From positions 930,001 to 994,000 of the forward strand of contig NZ_CP187259.1 in assembly GCF_049676595.1 (NCBI RefSeq): a DNA stretch of 64,000 bases. Direction: 5' to 3'. This document shows positions 6,780-15,302 of this stretch, in pieces. The DNA is from Methanocella_A sp049676595. GTDB taxonomy: Archaea; Halobacteriota; Methanocellia; Methanocellales; Methanocellaceae. The notes beneath the pieces were generated by a model. It saw only the letters and a program-made list of their open reading frames with translations. It did not search any database and was not told the origin of the DNA. The position numbers were made by a program, and so were the translations under genes. Within the stretch, counting starts at the first letter, position 1; each line of letters begins with the position of its first letter.

Positions 6780-8461
6780 GTGCATCCCCCTCCTCCGCCC
6801 GCGCAGGCGCAAGCGCAGGCACAATGAGCACAGGCGCAGGCGCAGGATACGCAGGCGCACGATGTGCCGCCCTGCCGGGCCGGTGCCGGCGCTGCCGGCG
6901 GCGCATTGGCCGCGTTGCGGACCCCTAAGAACGACTCTATGCTGCCCACTACTCCGGCGGACATGGTCTCGACCGAGTTGCTCACCTTGCTGGCGAACGC
7001 CTCGACGCTGGACGTAGTCTGGTTCGTCGGCTGCTGCGGCTGGCTGACGGTGCCGCCTGTCTGGGGCCTCATCGCGTCAGTCGTGGCCGTCGTGGTCGTA
7101 GCCGGCTGCTGGTGCCCGAAGTAGTACGGGTACCACCAGTAGTACGGCGGTATCGTCATCGTGTTCCAGCCTGGAGCACGCAGGGACTCCTTGGTCCTGG
7201 TAGCGAACTGCTCGTCCGCCATGAGCCAGAGCATGGCTGTGTCGTACTTCTGCAGTTTTAGTTCAGGCGTGTCCACTGCCTTGACGTCGTCCCACTTCTC
7301 CTCGATCTTCTGCCTGTAGTAGGCTTCGGTGTCCTTGCGGCAGAACGGCCTGGTCTTGTCGACCACTCTCTGGGCGAGCACTTTGAAGCACTTGACCAGC
7401 CGGTCTTCGTCGAGGGTGTCGTTTCTGATGGCGTCCATGAAAGCAGCTTCGTAGTAGTTCAGGTCTTTCCGGGCCACCGGCTCCAGCCGGATCGGCTCGG
7501 TAGAGATGAGCTTGACGTTGCCCTTTTTCAGCAGGTCAAACATGATCATGGTCAGGATACGCCTCGGGTCTATGCGTAGGAGCATCGCAGCTTCCACCGG
7601 GTCGAGGTCCTTGTTGACACCCACCCCGTCCATGCTGACCACCGGCGACGAGTACTGCTGGCGGTTGCCTGAAGCGATAAGGCTTAAGATGATAATCCCG
7701 GCGATGATGAAGAACGGTAAACAGGCGGTCGAGCAGAGAGCATCGGTGAGGAAACTACCTACTCCGTCATCCCCTCCAGTATTGTATACGGGGGGCGTGT
7801 AGTCATCCTTCGACGTCACGACTCCAGGGGCCATATACCGGTCCGGGAAGCTGACTGCAGTGTCAAACTGCTGGTTGTTGGACAGCTGAGTGCTGTTGAA
7901 GTAGACGATCGTGCGGCCGTTCTCGGTCCCGATGCCCGAGTACTCCCGGTTCCCGGTGTACACTTCGCTGACGTTGATCTCGGCGGGGAGCACGTACTTC
8001 ACGCTCGTGTCGCTGATGGGCATGTCCCACCAGGGCGGGGTGAACGAGACGATGTCGTAACCTTCAGCGTTCGACTTGTAGATGAAGTTCGGCAGCGTCG
8101 AGTAAATAGTGAGGCTGATGCTATCGCCCGGCCTTAAATTGTAGTCCCGGGTCTTGATCTGGTCGCCATCGATGTAGTAGCTGTGGCTTTTGCCTGTGCT
8201 ATCCACGACACTGCTAATCTGCATGTTACTTTTAGTGGCCGGTATCCAGACCTCGTTCCAGACGCCTTTCTCAATAGTGGCATCTACCTGGTAGATCATG
8301 CTGACCGTGCCCGACTGGTTGATGTCCAGCGTGACGTGTTGGTAGTTCACCTGCCACCTGTATTCCTCGGCACTGGCTGCCGGCGCTGCCGCTATGGCCA
8401 GGGTCAGCACGAGCAGCGATAAGACCAGTACTGCTGACAGGCGTGACTTACTTCTAACCAT
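6776..8461 (-). CDS. DUF2207 membrane protein with C-terminal Cys-Ala/poly-Gly tail
   Basis: The 561-residue product has a signal peptide (about residues 1-31), an external beta-rich domain of the DUF2207 type, one membrane helix (about 240-265), and a cytoplasmic part with a winged-helix-like segment (LDPVEAAMLLRIDPRRILTMI). After a Gln/Thr-rich linker, the last 28 residues (534-561) contain ten cysteines alternating mostly with alanine, then five glycines and Cys-Thr. The tail would face the cytoplasm, where the coupled radical SAM enzyme acts. Its 5' end overlaps the zinc-ribbon gene by 8 bases. DUF2207 proteins are widespread, but such a tail is unusual. I infer that the tail is post-translationally modified. 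Confidence 0.85.
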   Translation of the reverse strand: MVRSKSRLSAVLVLSLLVLTLAIAAAPAASAEEYRWQVNYQHVTLDINQSGTVSMIYQVDATIEKGVWNEVWIPATKSNMQISSVVDSTGKSHSYYIDGDQIKTRDYNLRPGDSISLTIYSTLPNFIYKSNAEGYDIVSFTPPWWDMPISDTSVKYVLPAEINVSEVYTGNREYSGIGTENGRTIVYFNSTQLSNNQQFDTAVSFPDRYMAPGVVTSKDDYTPPVYNTGGDDGVGSFLTDALCSTACLPFFIIAGIIILSLIASGNRQQYSSPVVSMDGVGVNKDLDPVEAAMLLRIDPRRILTMIMFDLLKKGNVKLISTEPIRLEPVARKDLNYYEAAFMDAIRNDTLDEDRLVKCFKVLAQRVVDKTRPFCRKDTEAYYRQKIEEKWDDVKAVDTPELKLQKYDTAMLWLMADEQFATRTKESLRAPGWNTMTIPPYYWWYPYYFGHQQPATTTTATTDAMRPQTGGTVSQPQQPTNQTTSSVEAFASKVSNSVETMSAGVVGSIESFLGVRNAANAPPAAPAPARQGGTSCACVSCACACAHCACACACAGGGGGCT

Positions 8462-8999
8462 TGTTGCTCCCCCTCTTCAGGTCTTCCGGCCGGGCTTTGT
8501 CCCACTCCACCGGGGCGCCGCAGCTCGGGCACCTGACCGTGTCCAGGTCTACCGGCGTGCCGCAGTACTGGCACCGCATCCTGACTTCCTGCGGGAACAT
8601 GTACGTCTTCACGCCCGAGTACTTCGTCGCGTCAAGGTTGATGTCACACAGCCCCTGGTTTGCCATGTGTTCCAGGATAGCCTCAGCATCTTCTCCCCTG
8701 AAGCCGACACTCACCAGGTCTGCCGCCCGGACTACGCCGTTCCTCTTTTTAGCGACGGCCATGACCTGCCGCTCCATGTTGTGCTCCCTGGCATCTTTCA
8801 TCTTCTGCTCCTGGGCGGCCGAGTAGACCATATATACGGGAACTGCGGCTGCGACCAGCAGAACGACGCCCACGAGGCCGGTGGCCAGCCCCCAGGACCT
8901 GCCGGCTATGAGGGCCATGAGAGTGATGAACCAGATCGGAAGGCTGATCAGGACGAGCACGATGCTGGCACCGATCAGCATGAAGGAACGGTTATTCAT
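8454..8999 (-). CDS. Two-helix membrane protein with C-terminal double zinc ribbon
   Basis: The 181-residue product has two membrane helices in the first 60 residues and a soluble segment resembling a small winged helix (VVRAADLVSVGFRGEDAEAILEHMANQGL). It ends with a zinc ribbon CQYCGTPVDLDTVRCPSCG. Its 3' end overlaps the start of the DUF2207 gene, which implies translational coupling and a shared process at the membrane. No enzymatic motif is visible. Confidence 0.75.
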   Translation of the reverse strand: MNNRSFMLIGASIVLVLISLPIWFITLMALIAGRSWGLATGLVGVVLLVAAAVPVYMVYSAAQEQKMKDAREHNMERQVMAVAKKRNGVVRAADLVSVGFRGEDAEAILEHMANQGLCDINLDATKYSGVKTYMFPQEVRMRCQYCGTPVDLDTVRCPSCGAPVEWDKARPEDLKRGSNNG

Positions 9000-9083
9000 G
9001 TGCTAACAATAAGCGGCGGGAGATATAGATATTTTACCATCCCACGCCCGTGGCTATGGCTCCATCCCGCAAGTGTACGATGA

Positions 9084-9635
9084 TTACCATCCGACCAGGG
9101 CTGCTGCGGCCATGCAGAGAAACGCCACGACTGCGGTAAAACAATTATCGCCTTTACCGGCATATGCCTCGGCGATCATGCCGCCGGCAGCTCCTGCCAG
9201 CGCGATGGGGCCGGCAACAAAGAATCCGACCGCTGCAGCAATAATTATCCCCGCTAGCATGCCCGACCACGTCTTCTCGGTGAAGGGCAGCTTCGGCCCG
9301 CCAATCGTCTTACCGGCGATAGTGGCCACGCCGTCGCCCAGCGTCAGCACGATGATCCCCACATAGCAGGCTTCTGGCAGGTACAGCAGAGAGATCGTCA
9401 ACAGCAGCGTGATCGCCAGCAGGTAGGCCAGCGGCTCCATCGCCGTGCCGGTCATCTCCCCTTTCCGGTACAGCAGCCCGGCCAGCTTCGGATCCAGCTT
9501 ACGCTTCAGCAGCTCCAGCAAAAAGAAAGCGCCGATGCCCAGAATGGCCATGCCCAGGGCCAGATACCGGTTGTACATCGCGAGCGGCACAAACAGCACG
9601 CCACCCATATGCACGAGCTTCCGCAGCGAGAACAT
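9084..9635 (-). CDS. Dolichol/phytol-kinase-like CTP-dependent lipid kinase
   Basis: The 183-residue product is almost entirely membrane helices. It carries the signature of the diacylglycerol/polyprenol kinase family: GDGVATIAGKTIGGPKLPF followed by EKTWSGMLAG. These enzymes phosphorylate a long-chain isoprenoid alcohol, often using CTP. In an archaeon the product could feed dolichol phosphate to glycosylation or geranylgeraniol to lipid salvage. It is 84 bases upstream of the zinc-ribbon gene on the same strand, so co-transcription is possible but not required. Confidence 0.8.
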   Translation of the reverse strand: MFSLRKLVHMGGVLFVPLAMYNRYLALGMAILGIGAFFLLELLKRKLDPKLAGLLYRKGEMTGTAMEPLAYLLAITLLLTISLLYLPEACYVGIIVLTLGDGVATIAGKTIGGPKLPFTEKTWSGMLAGIIIAAAVGFFVAGPIALAGAAGGMIAEAYAGKGDNCFTAVVAFLCMAAAALVGW

Positions 9636-9751
9636 TAATCATAGTGCTTTATGCTTAATAATAAAGGGTTCGGCTCTCTCGTATGTCTACCTTCCGTAAT
9701 CGCCAGTATATGAGAACAGATCATTTCGGCCCCGGGAGGCCTTGGTATTAA

Positions 9752-9831
9752 TTCGCAAAGGCGCAAAGGCGCAAAGATGAATCGGATATACGCTGCGTCT
9801 TAGCGCCTTTGCGCCTTTGCGCCTTTGCGAA
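9752..9831. repeat. Perfect hairpin of GCGCAAAG words
   Basis: Three copies of the 8-9-base word GGCGCAAAG (9752-9776) face an exact 25-base reverse complement (9807-9831) across a 30-base loop. The locus sits between the purM 3' end and the lipid-kinase 5' end. It has the same plan as the larger repeat loci: short tandem words in inverted arms. Confidence 0.85.
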
Positions 9832-9871
9832 CTAAATATAAGGCGGCTTGTCGCCGCAATTTACAAAGCTA

Positions 9872-10972
9872 TTACCACATCTTGATGCCGCGGATGGTGC
9901 AGCCTTCCTTAACGACCTTGCCGACGATGGTGCCGTCGGTCATCTTCACAATGGCGCCGGCGTCCTGCTTGTCGCAGATGATCGCGTAGCCCATGCCCAT
10001 GTTGAAGGTGCGGTACATCTCTTTGTCTTCGATGTTGCCGGTCTTCTGGATGAACTTAAACACTTCGGGCACCGGGAGCGGGTCGGTGAAGTCGAAGCCG
10101 TAGCTGGTGATCCGGCGTAGGTTCATTAAGCCGCCGCCGGTGATGTGGGCCATGCCGTGGATGTTGAACCGCTTAGCGAGGCCGACCACTTCGGCGTAAA
10201 TCCTGGTCGGGGTGAGCAGTTCTTCGCCCAGCGAGACCTTTTTGTTGTACGGGCAGGGGTCGGTGTACTTCAGGCCGGCGCTCTCCACGACTTTGCGGAC
10301 CAGGCTGTAGCCGTTGGAGTGGATGCCGCTGGAGGGCAATCCCACGATAACGTCGCCGGGCTTCACGTCTTTGCCGGTGATGATCCGGTCCTTGGGAACG
10401 ACGCCGACAGCGGTGCCGGCGAGGTCGAAGCCTTTGATGATGTCCGGCAGGGCTGCGGTCTCTCCACCGACGATGGACACGTTAGCCTGGCGGGCGCCCT
10501 CGTTGAGGCCGATCATGGTCTGTCTTACCAGTTCCTCGTTCGGCTTTTCGAGGGATATGTAATCGACGAAGGCAAGGGGCTCGATACCCATTACGTACAG
10601 ATCGTTCACGTTCATGGCGACGCAGTCGATGCCGACGGTGTCCCACTTCTCGATGGCGTCGGCGATGAGCAGCTTGGTGCCCACGCCGTCCGTGGTGATG
10701 GCCAGGGCAAAGTAGCCCATGTCGATGAGGCCTGCATAATGGCCTTCTCCCCCGAGAGGGGCGCCGAAGCCGGTGCGCTTGAAGCTGAGGCTCTTGATGA
10801 TGTCCGATTTGATGCCGTCGAGCTTCTTGATGTCTACGCCTGAGCCGGCGTAGGTCATGTGCTGGCCTGCGGCCTGCTTCGCGGCGACCTTCTTAGCCGC
10901 TCCCTTTGCAGCCGCCGTCTTTACAGCGCCTTTTCCCTTTGCTGGTGCCTTTTTCCCTGCCTTCTTCTGCAT
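9872..10972 (-). CDS. purM: Phosphoribosylformylglycinamidine cyclo-ligase (AIR synthetase) with Lys/Ala-rich N-terminal tail
   Basis: The enzyme makes 5-aminoimidazole ribonucleotide in purine synthesis, using ATP. Residues from about 39 onward match PurM over its usual length, with TYAGSGVDIKKLD, TTDGVGTKLLIA, GGETAALPD and HITGGGL. Ahead of this lies an extra ~37-residue tail made almost only of Lys and Ala with some Gly (AKGKGAVKTAAAKGAAKK), like a histone H1 tail. Neither ATG (10972 or codon 39) has a ribosome site. A TATA-like stretch about 20-30 bases before 10972 fits a leaderless transcript starting at the longer form, so I keep the long start. Confidence 0.92.
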   Translation of the reverse strand: MQKKAGKKAPAKGKGAVKTAAAKGAAKKVAAKQAAGQHMTYAGSGVDIKKLDGIKSDIIKSLSFKRTGFGAPLGGEGHYAGLIDMGYFALAITTDGVGTKLLIADAIEKWDTVGIDCVAMNVNDLYVMGIEPLAFVDYISLEKPNEELVRQTMIGLNEGARQANVSIVGGETAALPDIIKGFDLAGTAVGVVPKDRIITGKDVKPGDVIVGLPSSGIHSNGYSLVRKVVESAGLKYTDPCPYNKKVSLGEELLTPTRIYAEVVGLAKRFNIHGMAHITGGGLMNLRRITSYGFDFTDPLPVPEVFKFIQKTGNIEDKEMYRTFNMGMGYAIICDKQDAGAIVKMTDGTIVGKVVKEGCTIRGIKMW

Positions 10973-11034
10973 GTGCGATAGATAGCTTTAAAAGATAGAT
11001 AAAACTTTGCGTAGCTGCTATTTTTGGGTAAGCC

Positions 11035-11093
11035 TGCGAGGCGGACACCGGGCTTGAACCCGGGCAGGAAATAAACACTCAACGTATCCGCTC
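11035..11093 (-). pseudogene. tRNA-like remnant (acceptor and T-arm only)
   Basis: On the minus strand GAGCGGATAC pairs with GTGTCCGCCTC as an acceptor-like stem, and CCGGG-TTCAAG-CCCGG forms a T-arm with a loop one base short. Only about 22 bases replace the D and anticodon arms, so no normal cloverleaf is possible. I read it as a decayed tRNA or a tRNA-derived hairpin. It sits upstream of purM. Confidence 0.45.
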
Positions 11094-11124
11094 TGGTAAA
11101 AATAAAAAATGGGGGGTATCTGGT

Positions 11125-11165
11125 TTATGAGACAAGGCGGTTTTTGGGGGGCACTTGTCTCATAA
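11125..11165. promoter_or_regulatory. 12-bp inverted repeat TTATGAGACAAG / CTTGTCTCATAA
   Basis: The two perfect 12-base arms (11125-11136 and 11154-11165) enclose a G-rich loop. The element lies between purM and the PAS gene, upstream of the iterons. It could be an operator or an RNA hairpin. Confidence 0.4.
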
Positions 11166-11194
11166 TCCCAGGGTGGTATTATGGGGTTATGGTT

Positions 11195-11264
11195 TGCCTT
11201 AAGGGGGTATGACCAGTACCTTAGGGTGGTATGGATACCTTAAGGGGGTATGACCGATACCTTA
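11195..11264. promoter_or_regulatory. Iterons TACCTTAAGGGGGTATG upstream of the PAS sensor gene
   Basis: Three near-identical 17-base direct repeats begin at 11195, 11217 and 11236, and a partial copy begins at 11258 (spacing 22, 19 and 22 bases). A T/A-rich stretch with TTTATAG follows at about 11279-11286 and may be the TATA element of the PAS gene. The roughly two-turn spacing fits a DNA-binding protein lying on one face of the helix. The HTH domain of the adjacent PAS protein is one possible binder. Confidence 0.5.
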
Positions 11265-11385
11265 TTAAAGCTTAATACATTTATAGTTATCGGTCTTTGT
11301 ATACCAAAGACTAATTCAGTATTGGATGACAAAATTTTTGACCGCTGGCGGTCATTATAACGCGATATCGCCTGGAAGGTACAAA

Positions 11386-13218
11386 ATGGACGTGAACCGA
11401 AAAGAGCTTTCCATCATCAAGGAGGCGCTGAGGGAAAATCCCCGTGGCATGACGATTACGGAGCTCTCTAAGGCAGTAGGGTTGAACCGGCATTCCGTGG
11501 CCAAGTATACGGAAGTGCTTGTGGCCGCGGGACACGTCGACATGAGGTCCTTTGGGCCTTCCAAGGTGTACTCGATATCCCAGAGGGTACCTATCTCTGC
11601 GATGCTGAGCTTTTCCTCCGACCTGATCATCACGCTGGACAAGGACATGCGGGCCAGGAACGTGAACGACCGTTTTCTGGAGTATACCGACCTGAGCCGG
11701 GAGGAAGTGCTCAACAAGAACATCCAGAACTTTTCGCACCTGTGGCTATCTGACCCCCGGCTGACCCCGCTCGTCAGGGAGGCGTTGAGTGGCAAAGAAG
11801 CGTCGGTCGACCTGTTTTACGGTCGGGAGGAGCGCGAGTACTACTTCACTATGAAGTTCCTCCCCACCGTCTTCGAGGACGGGGAAAAAGGTGTCACCAT
11901 CATCCTGAGCGATATCACGGAGCGGAAGAAGGCCGAGGAAGCGTTGCTCAGGGAGCGGAGCGAGCTGGAAATCCGGGTGAGAGAGCGCACGGCAGAGCTG
12001 GAGAAGGCTAACGAGAAGCTCCTGGCCGAAATCGGGCAGCGTATCCGCTCGGAGCAGGCGCTCCGGGAAAGCGAGGAAAAGTACCGGAACCTCGTGGAGA
12101 GCATCAACGATGTGTCCTGGGAGATCGACAGCGTGGGCCGGTTTACCTATATCAGCCCCCGGATCAAAGATATGCTGGGCTACGAGCCGGCAGATTTCCT
12201 CGGCAAAACCATCGAGGGCTTCCTGGCGCCCGGCCACTCGGAGAAGATCCTCGGCAGCGTCGCGCAGATCTTCGATGAGCCGAAACCCTACGGCTTACAG
12301 GAGACTCACGTGCTCCATAAAGCCGGATATGAGCTCATAGTAGAGACTAATGGCACTGTAATGTACGATGATGCCGGCAAGTTCAGGGGCTACCGGGGAG
12401 TAATCCGGGATGTAACTGCCCGTAAGCAGGCCGAAGAAGCCCTGAGAAAAGCCGAGGAAAAGTACCGCAACCTCGTCGAAGACGTCAACGACTGGATCTG
12501 GGAGAGCGACCTGACCGGGCTGTATACCTATTCCAGTCCCAAAGTTTACGATATCATCGGCTATCATCCGGAAGAGGTAGTCGGATTGCGCTCTATCGAC
12601 CTGATGGCACCGGAGAAGGCGAAAAAGATGGCCGAGACTATAGCCACTTTCCAGCAGGGCGAGGCGCTGCCTCAGATGCTCGAGGTTGAGCTTCTCCACA
12701 AGGACGGCCGGACGATCTTCATCGAAGCCAGCGGCAAGCCGGTATATAATGGGCAAGGTGCTGTTATAGGCTTCCGGGGCGTCGCCCGGGACATCACCGA
12801 GAAGAAGCGCATAGAGCAGGCACTACTGGAGAGCGAAAGCAGGCTCCGCAGCACCATCGAGAATGTCAACGACATCGTCTGGGAAATGGACCGGCAGGCA
12901 AAATTCACTTATGTCAGCCCAAAGGTAAGAGATATCCTGGGCTATACTCCCGAACATTACCTGGGCAAGGTGATCGTTGAATTCATGCCACCGGAGGATG
13001 TACCCCTGTTTTCCGAAGGCTTCGGCCGCATCTTCGCCAACCCGCGGCCGTATAGTCTGGAGCATATGAGGATGTTCCACCGCAACGGCAGCATCCTCTC
13101 CGTGGAAGTCAATGGTTCGCCGTTCTACGACGAGCAGGGGCAGTTCTGCGGGTTCAGGGGTGTGACGAGAGACATTACCAACCGGAAGCTCGCGGGTGTG
13201 AAGCCGGTCACTACCTGA
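11386..13218 (+). CDS. HTH protein with four PAS domains and no kinase
   Basis: The product is about 610 residues. It begins with a winged-helix segment (MTITELSKAVGLNRHSVAKYTEVLVAAGHV) and a PAS-type domain, then a coiled coil (residues ~190-240, LEIRVRERTAELEKANEKL). Three similar PAS/PAC units follow, each with 'EEKYRNLVE...' and 'GFRGV.RDIT' signatures. There is no histidine-kinase, HATPase or other output domain, so the HTH is the likely output: a sensory DNA-binding regulator. I start at the ATG at 11386, preceded by GGAAGGT, because the HTH begins there. The upstream iterons suggest autoregulation. Confidence 0.85.
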   Translation: MDVNRKELSIIKEALRENPRGMTITELSKAVGLNRHSVAKYTEVLVAAGHVDMRSFGPSKVYSISQRVPISAMLSFSSDLIITLDKDMRARNVNDRFLEYTDLSREEVLNKNIQNFSHLWLSDPRLTPLVREALSGKEASVDLFYGREEREYYFTMKFLPTVFEDGEKGVTIILSDITERKKAEEALLRERSELEIRVRERTAELEKANEKLLAEIGQRIRSEQALRESEEKYRNLVESINDVSWEIDSVGRFTYISPRIKDMLGYEPADFLGKTIEGFLAPGHSEKILGSVAQIFDEPKPYGLQETHVLHKAGYELIVETNGTVMYDDAGKFRGYRGVIRDVTARKQAEEALRKAEEKYRNLVEDVNDWIWESDLTGLYTYSSPKVYDIIGYHPEEVVGLRSIDLMAPEKAKKMAETIATFQQGEALPQMLEVELLHKDGRTIFIEASGKPVYNGQGAVIGFRGVARDITEKKRIEQALLESESRLRSTIENVNDIVWEMDRQAKFTYVSPKVRDILGYTPEHYLGKVIVEFMPPEDVPLFSEGFGRIFANPRPYSLEHMRMFHRNGSILSVEVNGSPFYDEQGQFCGFRGVTRDITNRKLAGVKPVTT

Positions 13219-13253
13219 AACCAGACCTATAACCTCTCGGTACTCATTTTTTC

Positions 13254-15194
13254 TCAGGGTCTTCTACGGCACGCTGCCAGGCCGCAGATACATGCGGCTA
13301 CAAGCAGGCCGATCGGGGCCAGCAGCGCGATAGAGCCGCTTTCTTGCGCCGTCTCCGAAGGGGTTGAAGTCTGCGCAGTTGGTGCCGGCCCGGTCACGGC
13401 AGGCTCGCCGATGATCGCAGTATCGTTTTCAAACGACCACCTGGCCACCGCCGGGTAATCGTCCGTGAAATTCCAGCTATAGCCTAAATCGCTTATCACA
13501 GAGCTTGTGTATGGTGTATCGGCGATGCCATCGTGGTTATCGTCCATGGCAGTATTATTGCTCCAAAAGTTGCCAGTGCGATTGGTAAAAACACTGCCAC
13601 TAAACGAGTATGGTACAGGTGAAGTAGAGTTGACCCGAACATTGTTCGTAATACTCGTCCTCACTCCTGCCGTGTTATTGATGAAATTATTCTGGAAAAA
13701 AGTGGCATTTGACGTGAAACTCAGGAAAGCTACCATTTTGTTGTCGATGAAATTGTTTCTCGTCAGGATCAGGTTTGATGCTTCATGTGCAGTGGCCCCC
13801 TGCACGTTGTCCGAGAAAACCGAGCAGGTCACGGTAGTGTTATCCGCACCAAATTCGACGCCTGTCCAGCAGGAGGAAACCGTGATGTTCCTGATCAGGC
13901 AGTCCTCGCCCGAGACCAGTATGCCAGTGCTGTTCTGATCTCCTCTTATGTCAAACCCGTCAATGGTCACTCCCCTGCCGGTGATATCCATACCGGGATT
14001 CATCTCAAGGGCCGACGATGCTGGCCAGCCTGCGATGATCGGCCTGCCGCCAGAACTGTTTGGGACCCCAATTATTGTCAGCGGCTTATCGACGATCACA
14101 GCTTCGTGGTACTCTCCGCCATGCACGTAGATGGTGTCGCCGTTTGCCGAGATATTGACGGCCCGCTGGATCGTCGAGTAGATCTGGCCGTCACCTACGT
14201 GAAGCGTGTGAAGCCGGACGCTAAGCGGGATATCTGTGCTGTCGGCAGGAACGACTGTTGGATTGCGGATGGCTGCAGTTTCCCCGTCGAAAGACCACCT
14301 GCCCATCGCCGGGTAGTTATCGGTAAAAATAAACTCGGGCTCTCCCGCAATACTGGGCCCTACTGTGTTGATGATGTACGGCGAATCGCCTATGCCATCG
14401 CTATTTCGATCCTCCCCTCCATAGTCGCTCCAGAAGTTACCGGTGTTGTTGATGAACTGGCGAGAGCCGAATACGTATTGTTGGGGTAACGTGGAGTTTC
14501 CCCTTATGTTCCCGGTGTGCGAGCCCTGCCGGGCACCGCCGTAGGTGTTGTCTATGAAGTTATTCTCCGACAGCTCGACGTGGGGTGTGAGATCGATATG
14601 TGCGCCGAGGCTGTTGTTTAAGAACGTGTTCCGGAATATTGTGATGTTGCCTGCCCACTCTGTACTGATGCCCTCGCCGTTACCTATAAAAACAGACTGC
14701 GTAATGCTGACGTTCCTTACGCCTGACACTAGAACTCCCGTATTACACGAAGTGACATTAACGTCCCCGATCTCGCAGTTGACCTCCTGATTCGACCCCT
14801 CGACTTTTATCCCGGCAGACTGGTTGCCATCGCCACGGATGTCAAAGCCATCGACAATGACCCCGGCGGCTGTGATCTTCATTGCAGGATTTAGGCCAGG
14901 GGTCACCGATTGAGGCCAGCCTGTCAGCAGCGGCCTCCCTCCTGAGCTATTCGGTACCCCTATCAAAGCCACTTTTTTGTCAACGATCACTGCCTCTTGA
15001 TACTCGTCGCCGTCCACGTAGATCGTATCGCCATCGGTCGAGCCGTTGATGGCACTCTGGATGGTCTTGTAATGCTGGTCCGGACCCACGTACAGCGTGG
15101 CAGCAGTACACGAGCCTGGGGCTATGAGAATGAAAAACAGTATACTGACAGCAGTAAGAGTAAAACCTATTCTGATGTTAACGCCCGCCTTCAA
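13254..15194 (-). CDS. Surface protein with two parallel-beta-helix (NosD-like) modules
   Basis: The 646-residue product has a signal peptide and two copies of a module. Each begins with LYVGPDQHYKTIQSAIN- or LHVGDGQIYSTIQRAVN-type sequence, continues through right-handed beta-helix repeats rich in N-glycosylation sequons, and ends with a calcium-binding-like DRNSDGIGDSPY segment. It closes with a Thr/Ser linker, a membrane helix and a CRRRP tail, so it is cell-surface anchored. Translation appears to begin at the TTG at 15194, right before the positively charged start of the signal peptide. It is paralogous to the next upstream gene. A role in surface polysaccharide binding or S-layer function is plausible but unproven. 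Confidence 0.8.
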   Translation of the reverse strand: MKAGVNIRIGFTLTAVSILFFILIAPGSCTAATLYVGPDQHYKTIQSAINGSTDGDTIYVDGDEYQEAVIVDKKVALIGVPNSSGGRPLLTGWPQSVTPGLNPAMKITAAGVIVDGFDIRGDGNQSAGIKVEGSNQEVNCEIGDVNVTSCNTGVLVSGVRNVSITQSVFIGNGEGISTEWAGNITIFRNTFLNNSLGAHIDLTPHVELSENNFIDNTYGGARQGSHTGNIRGNSTLPQQYVFGSRQFINNTGNFWSDYGGEDRNSDGIGDSPYIINTVGPSIAGEPEFIFTDNYPAMGRWSFDGETAAIRNPTVVPADSTDIPLSVRLHTLHVGDGQIYSTIQRAVNISANGDTIYVHGGEYHEAVIVDKPLTIIGVPNSSGGRPIIAGWPASSALEMNPGMDITGRGVTIDGFDIRGDQNSTGILVSGEDCLIRNITVSSCWTGVEFGADNTTVTCSVFSDNVQGATAHEASNLILTRNNFIDNKMVAFLSFTSNATFFQNNFINNTAGVRTSITNNVRVNSTSPVPYSFSGSVFTNRTGNFWSNNTAMDDNHDGIADTPYTSSVISDLGYSWNFTDDYPAVARWSFENDTAIIGEPAVTGPAPTAQTSTPSETAQESGSIALLAPIGLLVAACICGLAACRRRP

Positions 15195-15302
15195 TAGGCC
15201 AAGAATAATGTAATCGACTATTAATGTTACCCTTAGTATATGATCGATATAATTAAAAGTTGTCAGGAAAAAATGAAACGGGACAAATGCCCCACTTTTA
15301 GC

